Positions 11,604 to 23,109 are shown, counted from the first letter of the stretch. The stretch: DNA of 64,000 bases from Strigamia acuminata (GCA_949358305.1 OX442316.1:6384001-6448000), one strand, 5' to 3'. A program made the numbers and translations. Notes: generated by a model from the letters alone, not told the origin.

Positions 11604-11624
11604 GTTGCTAGGTTGCCTAGCAAC
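11604..11624 (-). promoter_or_regulatory. RFX X-box palindrome, A-1 promoter
   Basis: Contains GTTGCCTAGCAAC and overlapping GTTGCTAGG, followed on the minus strand by a TATA-like stretch, about 50 nt before the A-1 start codon. Confidence 0.6.
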
Positions 11625-12299
11625 CCCTATTAGCTCGCTCAATACCGCGCGCAATATCATTCGTCCCACATTAAAATCCACATCCGTGTCAATTGTTCAT
11701 TTTGATCCAACAAACCAGACTAACTTGTAGTAAAGAACACTAAAGTCGCAAAAATAAAAACAGTTATTCTTCTAATTAAACAACAGAAAAAAAACAAGAG
11801 TAAAAAAATGCCTGCTGGAAATAAATTGTAACGAAGCCTCTTCGTCGTCAGTCATACTGTAGTAATAATAATAATAAGCCTCAAGTGTTGAAATATTACA
11901 ATCGAATTACGCAACTATCATTTCCTATGTTTTTTGAAAATGACCCAGCAGTAAATCTTACAAACAGACTGTACCCACGTGATAGTGAGATTAAATTAAT
12001 TTATTATACTCCACTGAGTTTCAACAAGAAGATACAGCATTAAATAAATACTTAAACATTACGTTAATTGACACACAAATTGTATTTAAGGTGCAGAATT
12101 TGTAGCAGCTACAGCAATTCTGTTCGCAATTTAAAGTTGATCCGGACAATCATAACCACAAAATCAATTTAATCCATTTTATTCACAATCATGCGAAGTA
12201 ATTATTTTAATAATTCAAATAATTATATTGTAATTATCAAGTGCCCAATTTATCACAATAAATTGTGAGTGTGAGGAATATTCAAAGCATTTAGTTAAT
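11625..12299. other. Array spacer between A-1 and A-2
   Basis: Upstream leader of A-1 and a shortened version of the common spacer. A deletion at about 12298 joins spacer directly to the end of A-2 exon 3, removing A-2's exon 4. No other gene seen. Confidence 0.45.
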
Positions 12300-12989
12300 T
12301 TAACTTCCCCAGTAAACGAGTAAATTCAGCCAGAAGTTTGTAGCAAAGAACAAGCAAGTAGTGACCACCATTGACGACTTCCAACTTTGATTTGTGAAGC
12401 GAGTTAAATAATGGCAAAAATGTCTTCTTCTAGGGTATTTACCCCACAATTTGAATAATACGCACACAATCAAGTACATAGTTAAATCGTGCATAATACA
12501 CGCAATGATAAAATAACAGTAAAATTCATACTTGAACAGAAAAAAATAGAGTCCAGTCGTAATTATTATTACTGGGTCTTCTGGCGAAATTAAACGTAAT
12601 TAAACTCAATTATATCAGTAATTGTAAGTAAATTTACCAAAAAAATGATGCGTTACTTTATCAGCAACATCACCCTGATGATTTATCCTCTTTACCGGTG
12701 GAAGAAAGCAAAGATAGTAAAGAAGCATCAACAACGTAACAACAATAAACGATATGCAAATGCAGCCCAGGAACACTTTGATATTTCTACTTGACAAGAA
12801 AAACAAACATTGAAAACAATTTTAACTTTGGTGATAGCGCCATAAAGTAGCTGACCGAATTTCGCCGGTGAAAACTTCGTCCATTGTAGGGTTCGTGAAT
12901 ATGAGGTACATAAGCAGGGCCATGTTCGTCATAATAAGGCCTAAAGAGATTCCAGCGAGCGAATGCATAGTTATTAACGGTATAAACAT
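12300..12989 (-). CDS. Four-TM array protein A-2 (short type)
   Basis: Exons 12856-12989, 12638-12789 and 12300-12580 total 567 nt, 188 aa. Exon 1 starts MFIPLITMHSLAGISLG and ends FTGEIR. Exon 2 ends NHQGDVADKVTHHFF. Exon 3 has FKLWGKYPRRRH and stops at NLLVYWGS, the short form in which TM4 ends the protein. Intron 1 holds an in-frame TAA, so splicing is required. Exon 4 and the usual 3' flank are deleted, so this copy can only make the short protein. Confidence 0.68.
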
Positions 12990-13059
12990 TGTCGAATTTA
13001 GTAACTGATGTGTATTAAACTTATAGCTAAAACTGGTACAAACAATCATACATTATAAA

Positions 13060-13080
13060 GTTGCTAGGTTGCCTAGCAAC
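13060..13080 (-). promoter_or_regulatory. RFX X-box palindrome, A-2 promoter
   Basis: Perfect GTTGCCTAGCAAC core with its overlapping half-site, 71 nt upstream of the A-2 ATG. Confidence 0.6.
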
Positions 13081-13750
13081 CCCTATTGCTCGCTCAATGT
13101 ATCATTCGTCCACATTACAATCCAAATCCGTGTCAGTTGTTCATTCCCATCCAACAAACCAGGTTGACTTGTAGTAGAGAACACTACAGTCGCAAAAATG
13201 AAAAAATTATTCTTCTAATTAAACAACATAGAAAAAACAAGAGTAAAAAGATGCCTGCTGGAAATAATGACTGAGATAACGAAGCCTCTTTGTCATCAGC
13301 CATGCTAAATCCAATATATGGTAATAATAATAATAATAGGCCTCAAGTAAAACCCGCCACCTCGCGGTTTTTTCCTTTGAATTTTGCTACTGATAATTGT
13401 ACAAGCCGAGGTACAAGCCCTAATTTAGATCATTTACAGATTATTTGTTGATATTTTACGATCGAATTACGCAACTACCATTTTCTATGTTTTTTGAAAA
13501 TTACCCAGCAGCATTAAATAAATACTTGAACCATTACGTTAATTAACACACAAATTGTATTTAAGGTGCAGATTTGGAAGCAGCTAATGTTATGTAGCAA
13601 TTCTGTGCGCTATTTAAAGTTGATCCGGACAATCATAGCCAAAAAATTATTTCAATCTATTTTATTCAAATAGTAAGATTAGAATTATCAATTTCATCAA
13701 GTCCCAACGACTATAAATTGTGACAAGTTTCAAAAATATTAAAAAATTAG

Positions 13751-13831
13751 CTATTTTAAAGCTCCGAATTGAGCAGCTACAGCAAATTGAGCAGCGACAT
13801 CAGCAAATATTAAAAACAGAACTAGATCCAT
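13751..13831 (-). CDS. C-type signal-peptide ORF, 26 aa
   Basis: MDLVLFLIFADVAAQ then FAVAAQFGALK and stop. Looks like a signal peptide with a very short tail. In units where the flank is kept, a TTTAAATAG box precedes it by about 70 nt. May be the orphaned first exon of a D-type peptide gene; the doubled VAAQF comes from a 21-nt duplication. Confidence 0.35.
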   Translation of the reverse strand: MDLVLFLIFADVAAQFAVAAQFGALK

Positions 13832-14078
13832 CTTTGTCGAATAGTTGAGAAATGGTGTGTGGAATTATTTTAATCTATTTTGTTCAAGTAATTAAATTGT
13901 AATTATCAAGTGCCAAATTTATCACAATAAATTGTGAGTGTTTTCAGGAATATTCAATGCATTTAGTTAATTTAAAACATACTTTTCCTTATATTTAATT
14001 GCAAAATCTTTGCGATCATAGAACCTAAATTTTCCCTAATGGTTTTAAATTCCGCATTACATAACTTTACATTGTATG

Positions 14079-14085
14079 TACTGTA
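14079..14085. mobile_element. Mariner excision footprint TA-CTG-TA
   Basis: At the position where sister units carry the MITE flanked by TA, this unit reads TACTGTA. That is the usual scar of Tc1/mariner excision (duplicated TA plus three terminal bases). Confidence 0.65.
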
Positions 14086-14133
14086 CAGTTTTGAATGTTT
14101 AAATAAGTGTTTAATGGTTCCTCTTGGGGCATT

Positions 14134-15778
14134 TCAATGGTTCCACTTGAGGGATTCTGTAATAGAAAAGTGTTAAATTCTGAGTTGATTCTATAGCTTC
14201 ATGCTGCAGCGCAATTACACTCAATTGCCTTAAGAAATAACATTGCTAGATACAGCAAATATCATCAATAATTGTTAATTAAATAGTAAATTTACCAGAT
14301 AGGTGATGTGTACTTGTTGAGCTATCTTCTCCAGTAATTTAACGAGTACATTCATCCAGACGTTTGTAAGAAGGAACAAGCAAGTAGTGACCACCATTGA
14401 CGTCTTCCATCTTTGACTTGTGAAGCAAGTGCAATAATCAGTAAAATATGTTCTTCTAAGGTATACAACCCGCAATTTGAAGAAAAACCGTACGATCAAG
14501 TACATAATTAAATCGTGCATAATACACACAATGATAAAATAACATAAAGTTCATACTTGAACAGTAAAAAAGAGAGTTCAGTCATAGTTATTATTACTTC
14601 ATCTTCTGGCGAAATTAAACGTAATTAAGCTGAATAATATCAATAATTGTAAATAAATTTACCAAAAAAATGATGCGCTACTTCATCACCAACGTCAACC
14701 TGAGGATTTATACTCTTTGACTGTGGAAGAAGAGCAAAGAAAAGAAGTGCCAACTGTTGAAATATGTTGAGGGTAGATCATGTCACAGTTATTTAACAAC
14801 ACGTGTTTATGGTTTAGTGTGTATTTTATGCATAGCATTATCTGTGTTGAGTAGTTTATTTTCCCCATTCCTGTTTAAAGTGTTCCCTGATAGTGGGGTA
14901 TGCATTATTCGCATGTAATGTTAATTATGCATTGTTATTGTGTTTTGGATTAGGAAAGTCCATACAGTTAGTATGACTTCATTTTTGGTTACAAGGTGTG
15001 ATCAAACTTATTCCTGAGCATTGTGGAGTGCTTTACACTCCATTTCTTTCTGTTGTTAATTTGTGACGCGCGAGAGCGCGCGTTGCGCCATCTATGTTTC
15101 TTATGCAAATAAACATTCATGCAAATTTCCCTACAACAACTGCCTCGTGTCTGACTCCATACTCCAATCCTACTGTAATCCAACACCATCCAAGTGCATC
15201 CAGCTTCCATCGGTGCAATCAAGTTCTACAAACACTCCACATTGTGTCTTCTGTTTATTTGATTGTAGTTACTTAAGTTAAATTACATGTTAAATTACAT
15301 TAAGATTTATTCTATGTATTGTAAACACTCTGGTGTCATGTGTTTTAGTTTTTTATCTCGAACCCAGGTGGTTCACAGTTGTTTTTGATTTTCCATCAAT
15401 AAAACATGGCTGCCTGATTTTGGGAATTTCTCAGCAGACTAGAAATGTGTTTTATCTACTTTCACTCACCAAATTGGATCCAATTTTCAACATCCACAAC
15501 ATAACAACAATAAACGATAAGCAAATGCTGCCCAGGAACACTTTCATATTTCTACTTGACAAGAATAACAAACATTGTGAACAATGTAAACTTTGGTAAT
15601 AGCGCCATAAAGTATCTGACCGAATTTCGCCGTTGATAAAGTCGTTGTATGTAGGGTTCGTCAATTTGATGTACATAAGCACGGCCAAGATTGACATATG
15701 AAGGCTTAAAAGGATCCCAAAAATAAGACTGAAAGCGATCCCAGTGATCGAATGCAAAGTTATTAGCGATAATAACAT
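14134..15778 (-). pseudogene. A-3, split by a solo LTR
   Basis: Exon 1 (15621-15778) is open and longer than usual: a segment is repeated in frame (FSLIFGILLSLHMSILA). Exon 2 runs 14661-14754, is interrupted, and resumes at 15493. Exon 3 (14296-14605) ends KLLEKIAQQVHITYL because a 13-14 nt loss in the HQVD region shifts the frame. Exon 4 (14134-14156) reads ESLKWNH. The LTR destroys TM2, so I call it dead. Confidence 0.75.
14755..15492 (+). mobile_element. Solo LTR, family 2 (fullest copy)
   Basis: Begins TGTTGAAATATG and ends CCAATTTTCAACA, with inverted TGTTGAAA/TTTTCAACA tips. An AATAAA lies near the end (...TCAATAAAACATGG). Flanks CCAAC/CCA-CAAC fit a 4-5 bp target duplication with one base lost. 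Inserted in A-3 exon 2. Confidence 0.7.
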
Positions 15779-15848
15779 TGTCGAATGTAGTCGCTGATGT
15801 GTATTAAACTTATAGCTAAAACTGGTATAAACAATCATACATTATAAA

Positions 15849-15869
15849 GTTGTTAGGTTGCCTAGCAAC
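15849..15869 (-). promoter_or_regulatory. RFX X-box, A-3 promoter
   Basis: Core GTTGCCTAGCAAC intact; the outer half-site has one change (GTTGTTAGG). Confidence 0.55.
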
Positions 15870-16248
15870 CGCTAATGCTCGCTCAACATATCATTCGTCC
15901 ACATTAAAATCCACATCCGTGCCAGTTGTTCATTTTGATCCAACAAACCGGGTTGACTTATAGTAGAGAACACTACTGACGCAAAAACGAAAACGGTTAT
16001 TCTTCCAATTAAACAAAATAGAAAACACAATAGTAAAAAAATGTCTGCTGGAAATTAATTGCAAATGACTGCATGTACCACTTCCTATGATTTTTGAAAA
16101 TTCCCTAGCAGTAAAGCTCACAAACAGACTGTATGCATGTGAGTAGTGAGATTAAATCAATTTATTATACGGTATTCATGTATAAACTAAACGATACAAC
16201 AATAAGTAAATACGTAAAAGGTTACGCAAATTTACATTTAAATTTTAT

Positions 16249-16475
16249 TTAATACGCAGGAGTTGAAGCGGCCAATGTTGTCGACGGTTCGCTCGTAGTT
16301 GTGGGTGGTCTTTTAACAACACAACATTTCCTATCTGTAATATTGTGGGACTGGAGTAAAATTGGTGTGAGTAGGTACGGTACGGAGCAGCAAACAAACT
16401 GTCCTTTTCTGCAGTCTGAATCCGAAGTGCAGTTGGTGCAGGAGATGGTCACGATATCGAGACTTTGGGCGCATT
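16249..16475 (-). pseudogene. CC-rich peptide exon D-1
   Basis: The exon begins after a TTAATAG acceptor and encodes CAQSLDIVTISCTNC, TSDSDCRKGQFVCC, then RKCCVVKRPP and a Thr/Ser/Pro tail ending TLAASTPAY. Six to eight Cys in C-x2-C-x5-C-x6-CC-x20-CC spacing. The upstream exon's donor, GTAAGC in sister copies, is CTAAGC here, so the copy probably cannot splice. No start or signal peptide is attached. Confidence 0.55.
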
Positions 16476-16529
16476 CTATTAATTAATAAAATAGATTAGA
16501 AGACTTGTACTAGCAACAGAATGATTCAT

Positions 16530-16735
16530 TGCTTAGGATCTTCTTGACCGGTCTTCTCAATTGCTCGAGGCTGAGTGGTTGTTGTGGTTTGATTTCTTTG
16601 TGTAGTTCGCTTCAGTTTCTGAGGTTATCAAACCTTGGCTTGTATTGCTATGGATGTGACAAGAACGATTACGAAATGCAAATAGCTCACAAGACGTTAT
16701 ATTTCGTCATTCTGTAATTGAAAAGTGTTAAGTTC
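16530..16735 (-). pseudogene. B1 last-exon relic (B1-5) fused to D leader
   Basis: Reads ...SCELFAFRNRSCHIHSN, a mix of B2-like and B1-like blocks, then ETEANYTKKSNHNNHSAS. It opens with GAATGA (stop) directly after the acceptor. Upstream exons are missing. Confidence 0.5.
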
Positions 16736-16809
16736 TGAGTTAACTCTAATGCTTCATGTTCTGACGCAATTAAACATAATTAAAGTCAATAATAGAAATA
16801 ATTGTAAAT

Positions 16810-17005
16810 AAATCTACCAAAAAGATGCTGCTCTACTTTATCGCCAATATCAACCTGATGATTTAGCGTTTTTAACGGTGGATGAGCAACACAAATCATC
16901 AACGTGAAAAAAATAATCGACGACAAGGCAATGCGGTTTCACAATTTCATATTTCTACTTGACAAGAATAACAAACATTAAAAACAATGTGACCTTTTTG
17001 AACAA
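16810..17005 (-). pseudogene. B2 exon-2 fragment
   Basis: TM2 and HQVDIGDK-type motif region of a B2 gene, cut off at the upstream side and fused at 17006-17012 to the 3' end of A-4 (exon 4). It marks a recombination joint between B- and A-type units. Confidence 0.6.
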
Positions 17006-17226
17006 TTTGAAATGTTTAATGGTTCCACTTGTGGCATTCTGTAATAGAAAAGTGAAGTTCTGACAAGTGAGATGATTCTATAGCTTCATGTTATAGCGCA
17101 ATTAAACTATATTGCCTAAGAAATAACACTGGTAGATATAACAAATAGCATCAATAATTGTTCATTAAATAGTAAATTTACCAGATAGATGATGTGAACT
17201 CTCATCACCAACATCAACTTGGTGAT

Positions 17227-17904
17227 CTAGCTTAACCGGTAAACGATTAAATTCACCCAGACGTTTGTAAAAAGGAGCAAGCAAGCAGTCATCACCATTG
17301 ACAACTTCCATTTTTGATTTGTGAAGCGAGTGACCCAATGCATAAAATGTCTTCTTCTAGGGTATATAGCCCACAATTTGAATAGTACGCATACAGTCAA
17401 GTACATAACTAAATCGTGCATAATACACGCAATGATAAAATAACAGTAAAATTCATACTTGAAAAAAAAAACTCCAGTCGTAAATAATATCACTGTATCT
17501 TCTGGCAAAATTAAACGTAATTAAACTAAATAATATGAATAATTGCAAGTAAATTTACCAAAAAAATGATGCGCTACTTCATCACCAACATCAGCCTGAT
17601 GATTTTCTTTCTTTGCCTGTAGAACAACAGCAAAGCAAAGAAGCACCAACAACATAACAACAATAAACGAAAAGCAAATGCAGCCCAGGAACACTTTCAT
17701 ATTTCTACTTGACAAGAATAACAAACATTAATGAAAACAATGTAAACTTTGATAATAGCGCCATAAAGAATCTGACCGAATTTCGCCGTTGAGAATTTCG
17801 TTGATTGTAGGGGACGTCAATTTGATGTACATGGCCATGGCCAACATCGACATAATAAGGCCTAAAAGAATCCCAAGGATCGAATACAAAATCAATATTA
17901 ACAT
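17227..17904 (-). CDS. Four-TM array protein A-4 (short type)
   Basis: Exons 17777-17904, 17559-17707 and 17227-17501 total 552 nt, 183 aa. Starts MLILILYSILGILLGL and has RNMKVFLGCICFSFIVV for TM2, KENHQADVGDEVAHHFF, EDTVILFTTG and FKLWAIYPRRRH; ends WVNLIVYRLS. Intron 1 contains an extra TAA triplet. The unused exon-4 remnant (ECHKWNH, 17016-17038) survives downstream. Upstream leader is shortened by a deletion, so an open frame runs into exon 1 from further up; I do not count it as coding. Confidence 0.68.
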
Positions 17905-17948
17905 TGCCGAATGTTGTCGCTGATGTGTATTCAACTTAGCTAAAACTT

Positions 17949-17961
17949 GTTGCCTAGCAAC
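17949..17961 (-). promoter_or_regulatory. RFX X-box core, A-4 promoter
   Basis: Only the 13-bp core GTTGCCTAGCAAC is kept; the TATA-like block and outer half-site are deleted, bringing the site within 45 nt of the A-4 ATG. Confidence 0.55.
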
Positions 17962-18622
17962 CCCTATTGCTCGGTTAATATACCATTCGTCCACATCCGT
18001 GTCAGTTTTTACAGTTATTCTTCTAATTAAACAACATAGAAAACACAAGAGTAAAAAATGCCTACTGGAAATAAATTGCAAATGACTGAGGTAACGAAGC
18101 CTCTTTGTAATCAGCCATGTTAACCCAATATAATAATAATAATAGGCCTCAAGTAAACCTCGCCACCTAGCGGCTTTTTCTATAGAATTTTGCTACTAAT
18201 AATTGTACAAACCCTAATTCAGATCATTTACAGAATATTTGTTGATATTTTACAATCGAAGTACGCAACTACCATTTCCTATCCGTTTTTTGAAAATTAC
18301 CCAGCAGTAAGGGTCACAAACAGACTGTACCCACGTGATTAGTGAGATACGCTGCTGAGTTTCAACAAGAAAATAAGCACTAAATAAATACTTGAACCAT
18401 TAAGTTAATTAACACACTAATTGTATTTAAGGGGCAGAATATGAAGCAGCTAATGCTGTATACTTGTAGCAATTCTGTTTGTTATTTAAAGTTGATCCGG
18501 ACAATCATAACCAGAAAATTATTTCAATTCATTTTATTCAAATAGTAAGATTGGAATTATTAATTTCCTCAAGTCCCAATGACTATAAATTATGTCAAGT
18601 TTCAAAAATATTAAAAAATTAG

Positions 18623-18703
18623 CTATTTTATAGCTCCGAATTGAGCAGCGGCAACAAATTGAACAGCGACAACAGCAAATAATAAAAACAGAACTAGATT
18701 CAT
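18623..18703 (-). CDS. C-type signal-peptide ORF, 26 aa
   Basis: MNLVLFLLFAVVAVQ then FVAAAQFGAIK and stop. Hydrophobic core with small residues before AAQ, a good signal-peptidase context. TATA-like TTTAAATAG box lost its match here (reads TTCAAATAG). Confidence 0.38.
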   Translation of the reverse strand: MNLVLFLLFAVVAVQFVAAAQFGAIK

Positions 18704-19009
18704 CTTTGTCGAAGAGTTGAGAAATGGTGTGTGGAATATAAATCCTGCTAGCTATTTGAAGCTGATCCATACGATCATGCGAGGAAATTATTTTAATCTA
18801 TTTTGTTCAAATAAATAGATTGTAATTATCAAGTGCCAAATTTGTCCCATTAAATTGTGACAGTTTTCAGGAATATTCAAAGCATTTAGTTAATGTAAAG
18901 CATACTTTTTCTTTATTTCTTATTGAAAAATCTTTGCGATCATAGAACATAAATTTATCCTAATGGTTTTAAATTCCGCATTACATAACTTTGCATTGTA
19001 TGTACAGTC

Positions 19010-19065
19010 GTGGTCATAAAAATCGTCCCAGTCCAGCTTGAAGCTCACCTGTATTCATCAGGTAC
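19010..19065. mobile_element. Mariner-type MITE, left tip only
   Basis: ACAGTCGTGGTCATAAA tip followed by about 40 bp of arm, then a jump directly into A-5 exon 4 (GGTTCCACTTGGGG). Confidence 0.65.
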
Positions 19066-19266
19066 AGGTTCCACTTGGGGCATTCAGTAATAGAAAACTG
19101 TTAAGTTCTGAGTTGATTCTATAGCTTCATGTTGTAGCGCAATTAAACTCAATTGCTTAAGAAATAACACCGGTAGATACAGCAAATAGCATCAATAATT
19201 GTTAAGTAAATAGTAAATTACCAGATAGATGATGTGAACTTTCATCAACAACATCAACTTGTTGAT

Positions 19267-19947
19267 CTAACTTCTCCAGTAAACGAGTAAATGCACCCAG
19301 ACGTTTGTAATAAGGAACAAGTAAGCTGTGACCACCATTGACAACTTCCAATTTTGCTTTGTGAAGCATGTGAAATAATAAACACACTCTATTCTTCCAG
19401 CAGGTTTACCCCACAATTTGAAGTGTATGCATCCACTCATGTACGTAACTAAATCGTGAATAACACACGCAGTGAAAAATAAACCGTAAAATTCATACTT
19501 GAAGAGTGAAGAAGAGGCTTCAGACATAGTTATTATTGCTTCATCTTCTGGCGAAATTAAACATAATTAAACTCAATAATATCAATAATTGTAAATAAAT
19601 TTACCAACAAAATGATGCGCTACTTTATCAGCAACGTCAACCTGATGATTTTGCTTCTTTGCCCGTGGAAAAAAAGCAGAGAAAAGAAGCACCAACAACA
19701 TAAAAACAATCAACGAAAAGCAAATGCAGCCCAGGAACAATTTCTTTTTTCTACTTGACAAGAATAACAAACATTGCAAACAATGTTAACTTTGGTAATA
19801 GCGCCATAAAGTATCTGACCGAATTTCGCGTCTGAAAATTAGGATTTTTGTACGGGACGTCAATTTGAGATACACGAACATGGCCACGTCCATCGTAAAA
19901 ATGCCTAAAACCACCCCAATGGTCCAATAGTCAAGTAATGTTAACAT
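19267..19947 (-). CDS. Four-TM array protein A-5 (short type, RKKK loop)
   Basis: Exons 19820-19947, 19605-19753 and 19267-19547 total 558 nt, 185 aa. Starts MLTLLDYWTIGVVLG; the loop after the first junction is REIR-RKKKLFLGC, strongly basic. Exon 2 ends NHQVDVADKVAHHFV. Exon 3 has EDEAIITMSEA, KLWGKPAGRIE and ends VHLLVYWRS. Intron 1 again holds an in-frame TAA. First of several RKKK-loop copies (A-6, A-10, A-13). Confidence 0.67.
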
Positions 19948-20023
19948 TACCGAATGTAGTCGCTGATGTGTATTCAACTTAGTTAAGACTTGTATAAACA
20001 ATCATACATTATAAAGTTGATAG

Positions 20024-20036
20024 GTTGCCTAGCAAC
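20024..20036 (-). promoter_or_regulatory. RFX X-box core, A-5 promoter
   Basis: GTTGCCTAGCAAC intact; outer half-site reads GTTGATAGG. Confidence 0.55.
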
Positions 20037-20623
20037 CCCTATTGCTCGCTCAATATATCATTCCTTCACATTAAAATCCATATCCGTGTCAGTTGTTCAT
20101 TTCCATCCAACAAACCAGGTTGACTTGTAGTAGAGAACACTATAGTCGCAAAAATAAAAACAGTTTTTCTTCTAATTTAACAACATAGAAAAAAACAAGA
20201 GTAAAAAAATTCCTGCTGGAAATAAATTGCAAATGACTGAGGTAACGAAGCCTCTTTGTCATCAACCATGCTAAACCCAATATAATAATAATAATAAGCC
20301 TAAAGTAAAACTCACCATCTAGCGATTTTTTCTTTTGAATTTTGCTACTAATAATTGCGCCAAGCAATAACTTATTTATTTGTTGAAATTTTACAATCGA
20401 ATTGCGCAACTATCATTTCCTAGGTTTTTTGAAAATTATCCAGCAGTAAAGCTCACAGACAGACTATACCCACGTGATTAGTGAGATTAAATTAATTTAT
20501 TATACGCTGCTCAGAAGATACAAGAAGATACAGCATTAAATAAATACTTGAAACATTACGTTAATTAACAAAGATTGTAAATAAATACTTAAACGATTAC
20601 ATAAATTAACGTATACATTTTAT

Positions 20624-20806
20624 TTAATACGCAGGAGTTGAAGCGGCTAATGTTGTCGACGGTTCGCTCGAAGTTGTGGGTGGTCTTTTAATATAACACA
20701 ACATTTCCTATCTGCAATATTGTTGGACTGGAGTAAAATTGGTGTGAGTAGGTACGGTACGGAGCAGCACACGACATCGAGACGTTGGGCGCATTCTATT
20801 AAATAA
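20624..20806 (-). pseudogene. D-2, CC-rich peptide with internal deletion
   Basis: Keeps the TLAASTPAY-type end and the ILLQS region, but a deletion removes the SDSDCRKGQFVCC block, joining CGTCTCGATGTCGTG directly to the CTGCTCCGTACC region. Confidence 0.6.
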
Positions 20807-20876
20807 TAAAATAAATTAGAAGACTTGTACTAGCAACAGAATGATTCATTGCTTACGATCTTCCTGACCGGCCTTC

Positions 20877-21284
20877 TCAATTGCTCGAGGTTGAGTGGTT
20901 GTTGTGGTCTGAATTCTTGGTGTAGCTGGCCTCAGTTTCTGTCGTTATCAAACCTTGGCTTATATTACTATGGAAGTGACAAGAGTGATTGCGAAGTGAA
21001 AATCGCTCACAAGACGACGTTATATTTGGCAATTCTAGAATTAAAAAAGTGTTACAATTTTAGTTGATTCTATTGCCGTCAAGTTTTAGCACAATTAAAC
21101 TCATAATTGTCTGTGATATGATATAATGTTGGTATAAATATAGTATCAATTATTTTAAGTATATTTACCAAAAAAGGGATTTCGCTTTGCCTTTGTATAT
21201 TTACCACGACCAGCAACAAAAAATCCAACATAAAAGGAAAGCAGACAGCCCCGTTAGCAGAAATTTCACACGTATAGTTGACAT
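20877..21284 (-). pseudogene. B1-2, frameshifted in signal region
   Basis: Exon 1 starts MSTIRVKFLLTGLSAF and runs to a TAA because of an extra T relative to B1-4. Exon 2 reads ELPNITSSCERFSLRNHSC and SQGLITTETEAS, then a Ser/Asn/His tail; the CC pairs of B1-1 are replaced. Confidence 0.6.
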
Positions 21285-21291
21285 GAGTATT

Positions 21292-21483
21292 TTATAACAC
21301 ATATTGAAAATGATGTGCACTTATAAGGTATTTAGCCCATAATTTAACGTACGAGTTAACGGACAAGTAGAAAATCAAAATAATCAAAATGATCAAAATG
21401 ATCAAATAATAGAAAAATTGCGGTTTTAGTCGTAGCAAATGCCTGACATAAAGCTTCTTTGTCAACCATCTTAAACCCAACAT
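21292..21483 (-). pseudogene. TM3-like relic upstream of B1-2
   Basis: LIILIILIILIFYLSV, then YVKLWAKYLISAHH and a stop before the B1 start, the same arrangement as at 8165-8356. Confidence 0.45.
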
Positions 21484-21731
21484 ACAATTAAGCTCGCCAT
21501 CTAGCGGTTTTTTCTTTAAAGTAATAATATCATCATCATCATCGACGCCATCATTTATTTGTTGATGTCATATTGACTACCGTAACAGACTCAATAAGCT
21601 ACACAAAGAAAGAAACGTCTATAATCATTATTGCCATTATTGTACAAGGTCAGTTTTGAATGTTTAAAATCCAATTACAGAAGTGTTTGAATTCTTTTGG
21701 CACAAGGTTTCTAAGCATTGATGTTTGTTTC

Positions 21732-22538
21732 CTAATTCCAAAAAAATTGTGCTTCAGTGCAGCATCCATCGTCGCCATGTTGTGCGGGTGCGGATCTAAT
21801 TGCGCAGCATGTTTCATTTATCAAACATTGGCGCCTGCTACTACCGATCTGACAAGACCGATTACGAAATGCAAGTAGCTCACAAGACGTTATATTTGGA
21901 CATTCTGAAATTGAAAAATGTTAAGTTCTGAGTTAACTCTGTTGTTTAATTTCGCCAGAAGTTGAAGCAATAAAGTCAATAATATAAATAATTATAAATA
22001 AATTTACCAAAAAGATGATGCTCTATTTTATCACCAATATCAACCTGATTATCTAACGTTTTTGACAGTGGAAAAACAAAAACAAACGTCATCAACATGT
22101 TAAAAATAATCAAGGACAAGGCAATGCGGCCCAACAATTTTATAGATCTACTTGAGAAGAATAACAAACATTAAAAACAAATTGAACTTTTTGAACAATT
22201 TGAAGGGTCGCTATTCCAACGGCGAAATGACTAACATTAAATTTTGCAATCGCAATGCCACTGCTGCTGTGGTCACGTCTCGTACGTGACCCTTGTGTGA
22301 GTACTGATTTTTGCCATTGGTAACTATTAAGCTAGGATTTCACCACTGGTAACTATATTAAGCTAGGATTTCACCATTGGCAATAACGCCATAAAATATC
22401 TGACCGAATTTTGTCTTTAAAAATTTCCTTTTCTGCAGGGGACAGCAATTGGATTTTCCTACAAAACGCCAAGTTCTTCATCAAAACCCAAAAAAGGAGC
22501 CCAATGCATAGATAAAGAAAAAATGTCTCAGCTGACAT
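21732..22538 (-). CDS. Two-TM protein with Cys-rich tail, B2-2
   Basis: Exons 22405-22538, 22008-22150 and 21732-21904 total 450 nt, 149 aa. Exon 1: MSAETFFLYLCIGLLFW (TM1), LAFCRKIQLL, EIFKDKIR. Exon 2: RSIKLLGRIALSLIIF (TM2), DNQVDIGDKIEHHLF. Exon 3: ECPNITSCELLAFRNRSC, CLINETCC, GDDGCCTEAQ, ending FFWN. Shorter tail than B2-1 (stop TAG after FFWN). Intron 1 is long (~250 nt) and includes a local duplication of the exon edge (CCAATGGTGAAATC/CCAATGGCAAAAATC). Looks functional. Confidence 0.7.
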
Positions 22539-23046
22539 TCTCAAAGCGATTTTAGTCGCAAAAGGTTTTACAGTTAAGCCTCAAGTAAAACTCGCCACCT
22601 AGCGGCCTTTTTTTAATTTTGCTACTAATAATTGCACAAGCCCTAACTTAGATCATTTATTTGATGACATTTTGCAATCGAATTACGCAACTATCATTTC
22701 CTAGGTTTTTTTGAAAATTATCCAGCAGTAAAGCTCACAGACAGACTGTAACCACGTGATTAGTGAGATTAAATTGATTTATTACACGCTGCTCAGAAGA
22801 TACAAGAAGATACAGCATTAAATAAATACTTGAAACATTACGTTAATTAACACACAAATTGTATTTAAGGTGCAGAATTTGAAGCACCTAATGTTGTATA
22901 GCAATTCTGTTTGTTATTTTAACGGACAATCATAACCAGAAAATTATTTTAATTCATTTTATTCAAATAGTGAGATTGGAATTATCAATTTCCTCAAGTC
23001 CCAAAGACTATAAATTGTGGCAGGTCTAAAAATATTAAAAAATTAG

Positions 23047-23109
23047 CTATTTTAAAGCTCCGAATTGAGCAGCGACAACAGCAAATAATAAAAACAGAAC
23101 TAGATTCAT
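23047..23109 (-). CDS. C-type signal-peptide ORF, 20 aa
   Basis: MNLVLFLLFAVVAAQFGALK and stop. Shortest form, without the 21-nt internal duplication; probably closest to the ancestral signal-peptide exon. Confidence 0.35.
   Translation of the reverse strand: MNLVLFLLFAVVAAQFGALK

Noticed and set aside
12790-12855. Programmed stop-codon readthrough in family A
   Set aside because: The repeated TAA/TGA lie in a segment that behaves as a 66-nt intron with conserved donor and acceptor; splicing explains all copies more simply.
17728-18081. 117-aa ORF suggesting a longer N-terminus for A-4
   Set aside because: Open only because of deletions in the leader of this copy; other copies have stops there, and the X-box lies inside it.
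20849-21067. Plus-strand ORFs starting MLTIFLTGLLNCSRL (also 16529, 28583, 30935)
   Set aside because: Antisense of the B1/D exon; no plus-strand splice or start context.
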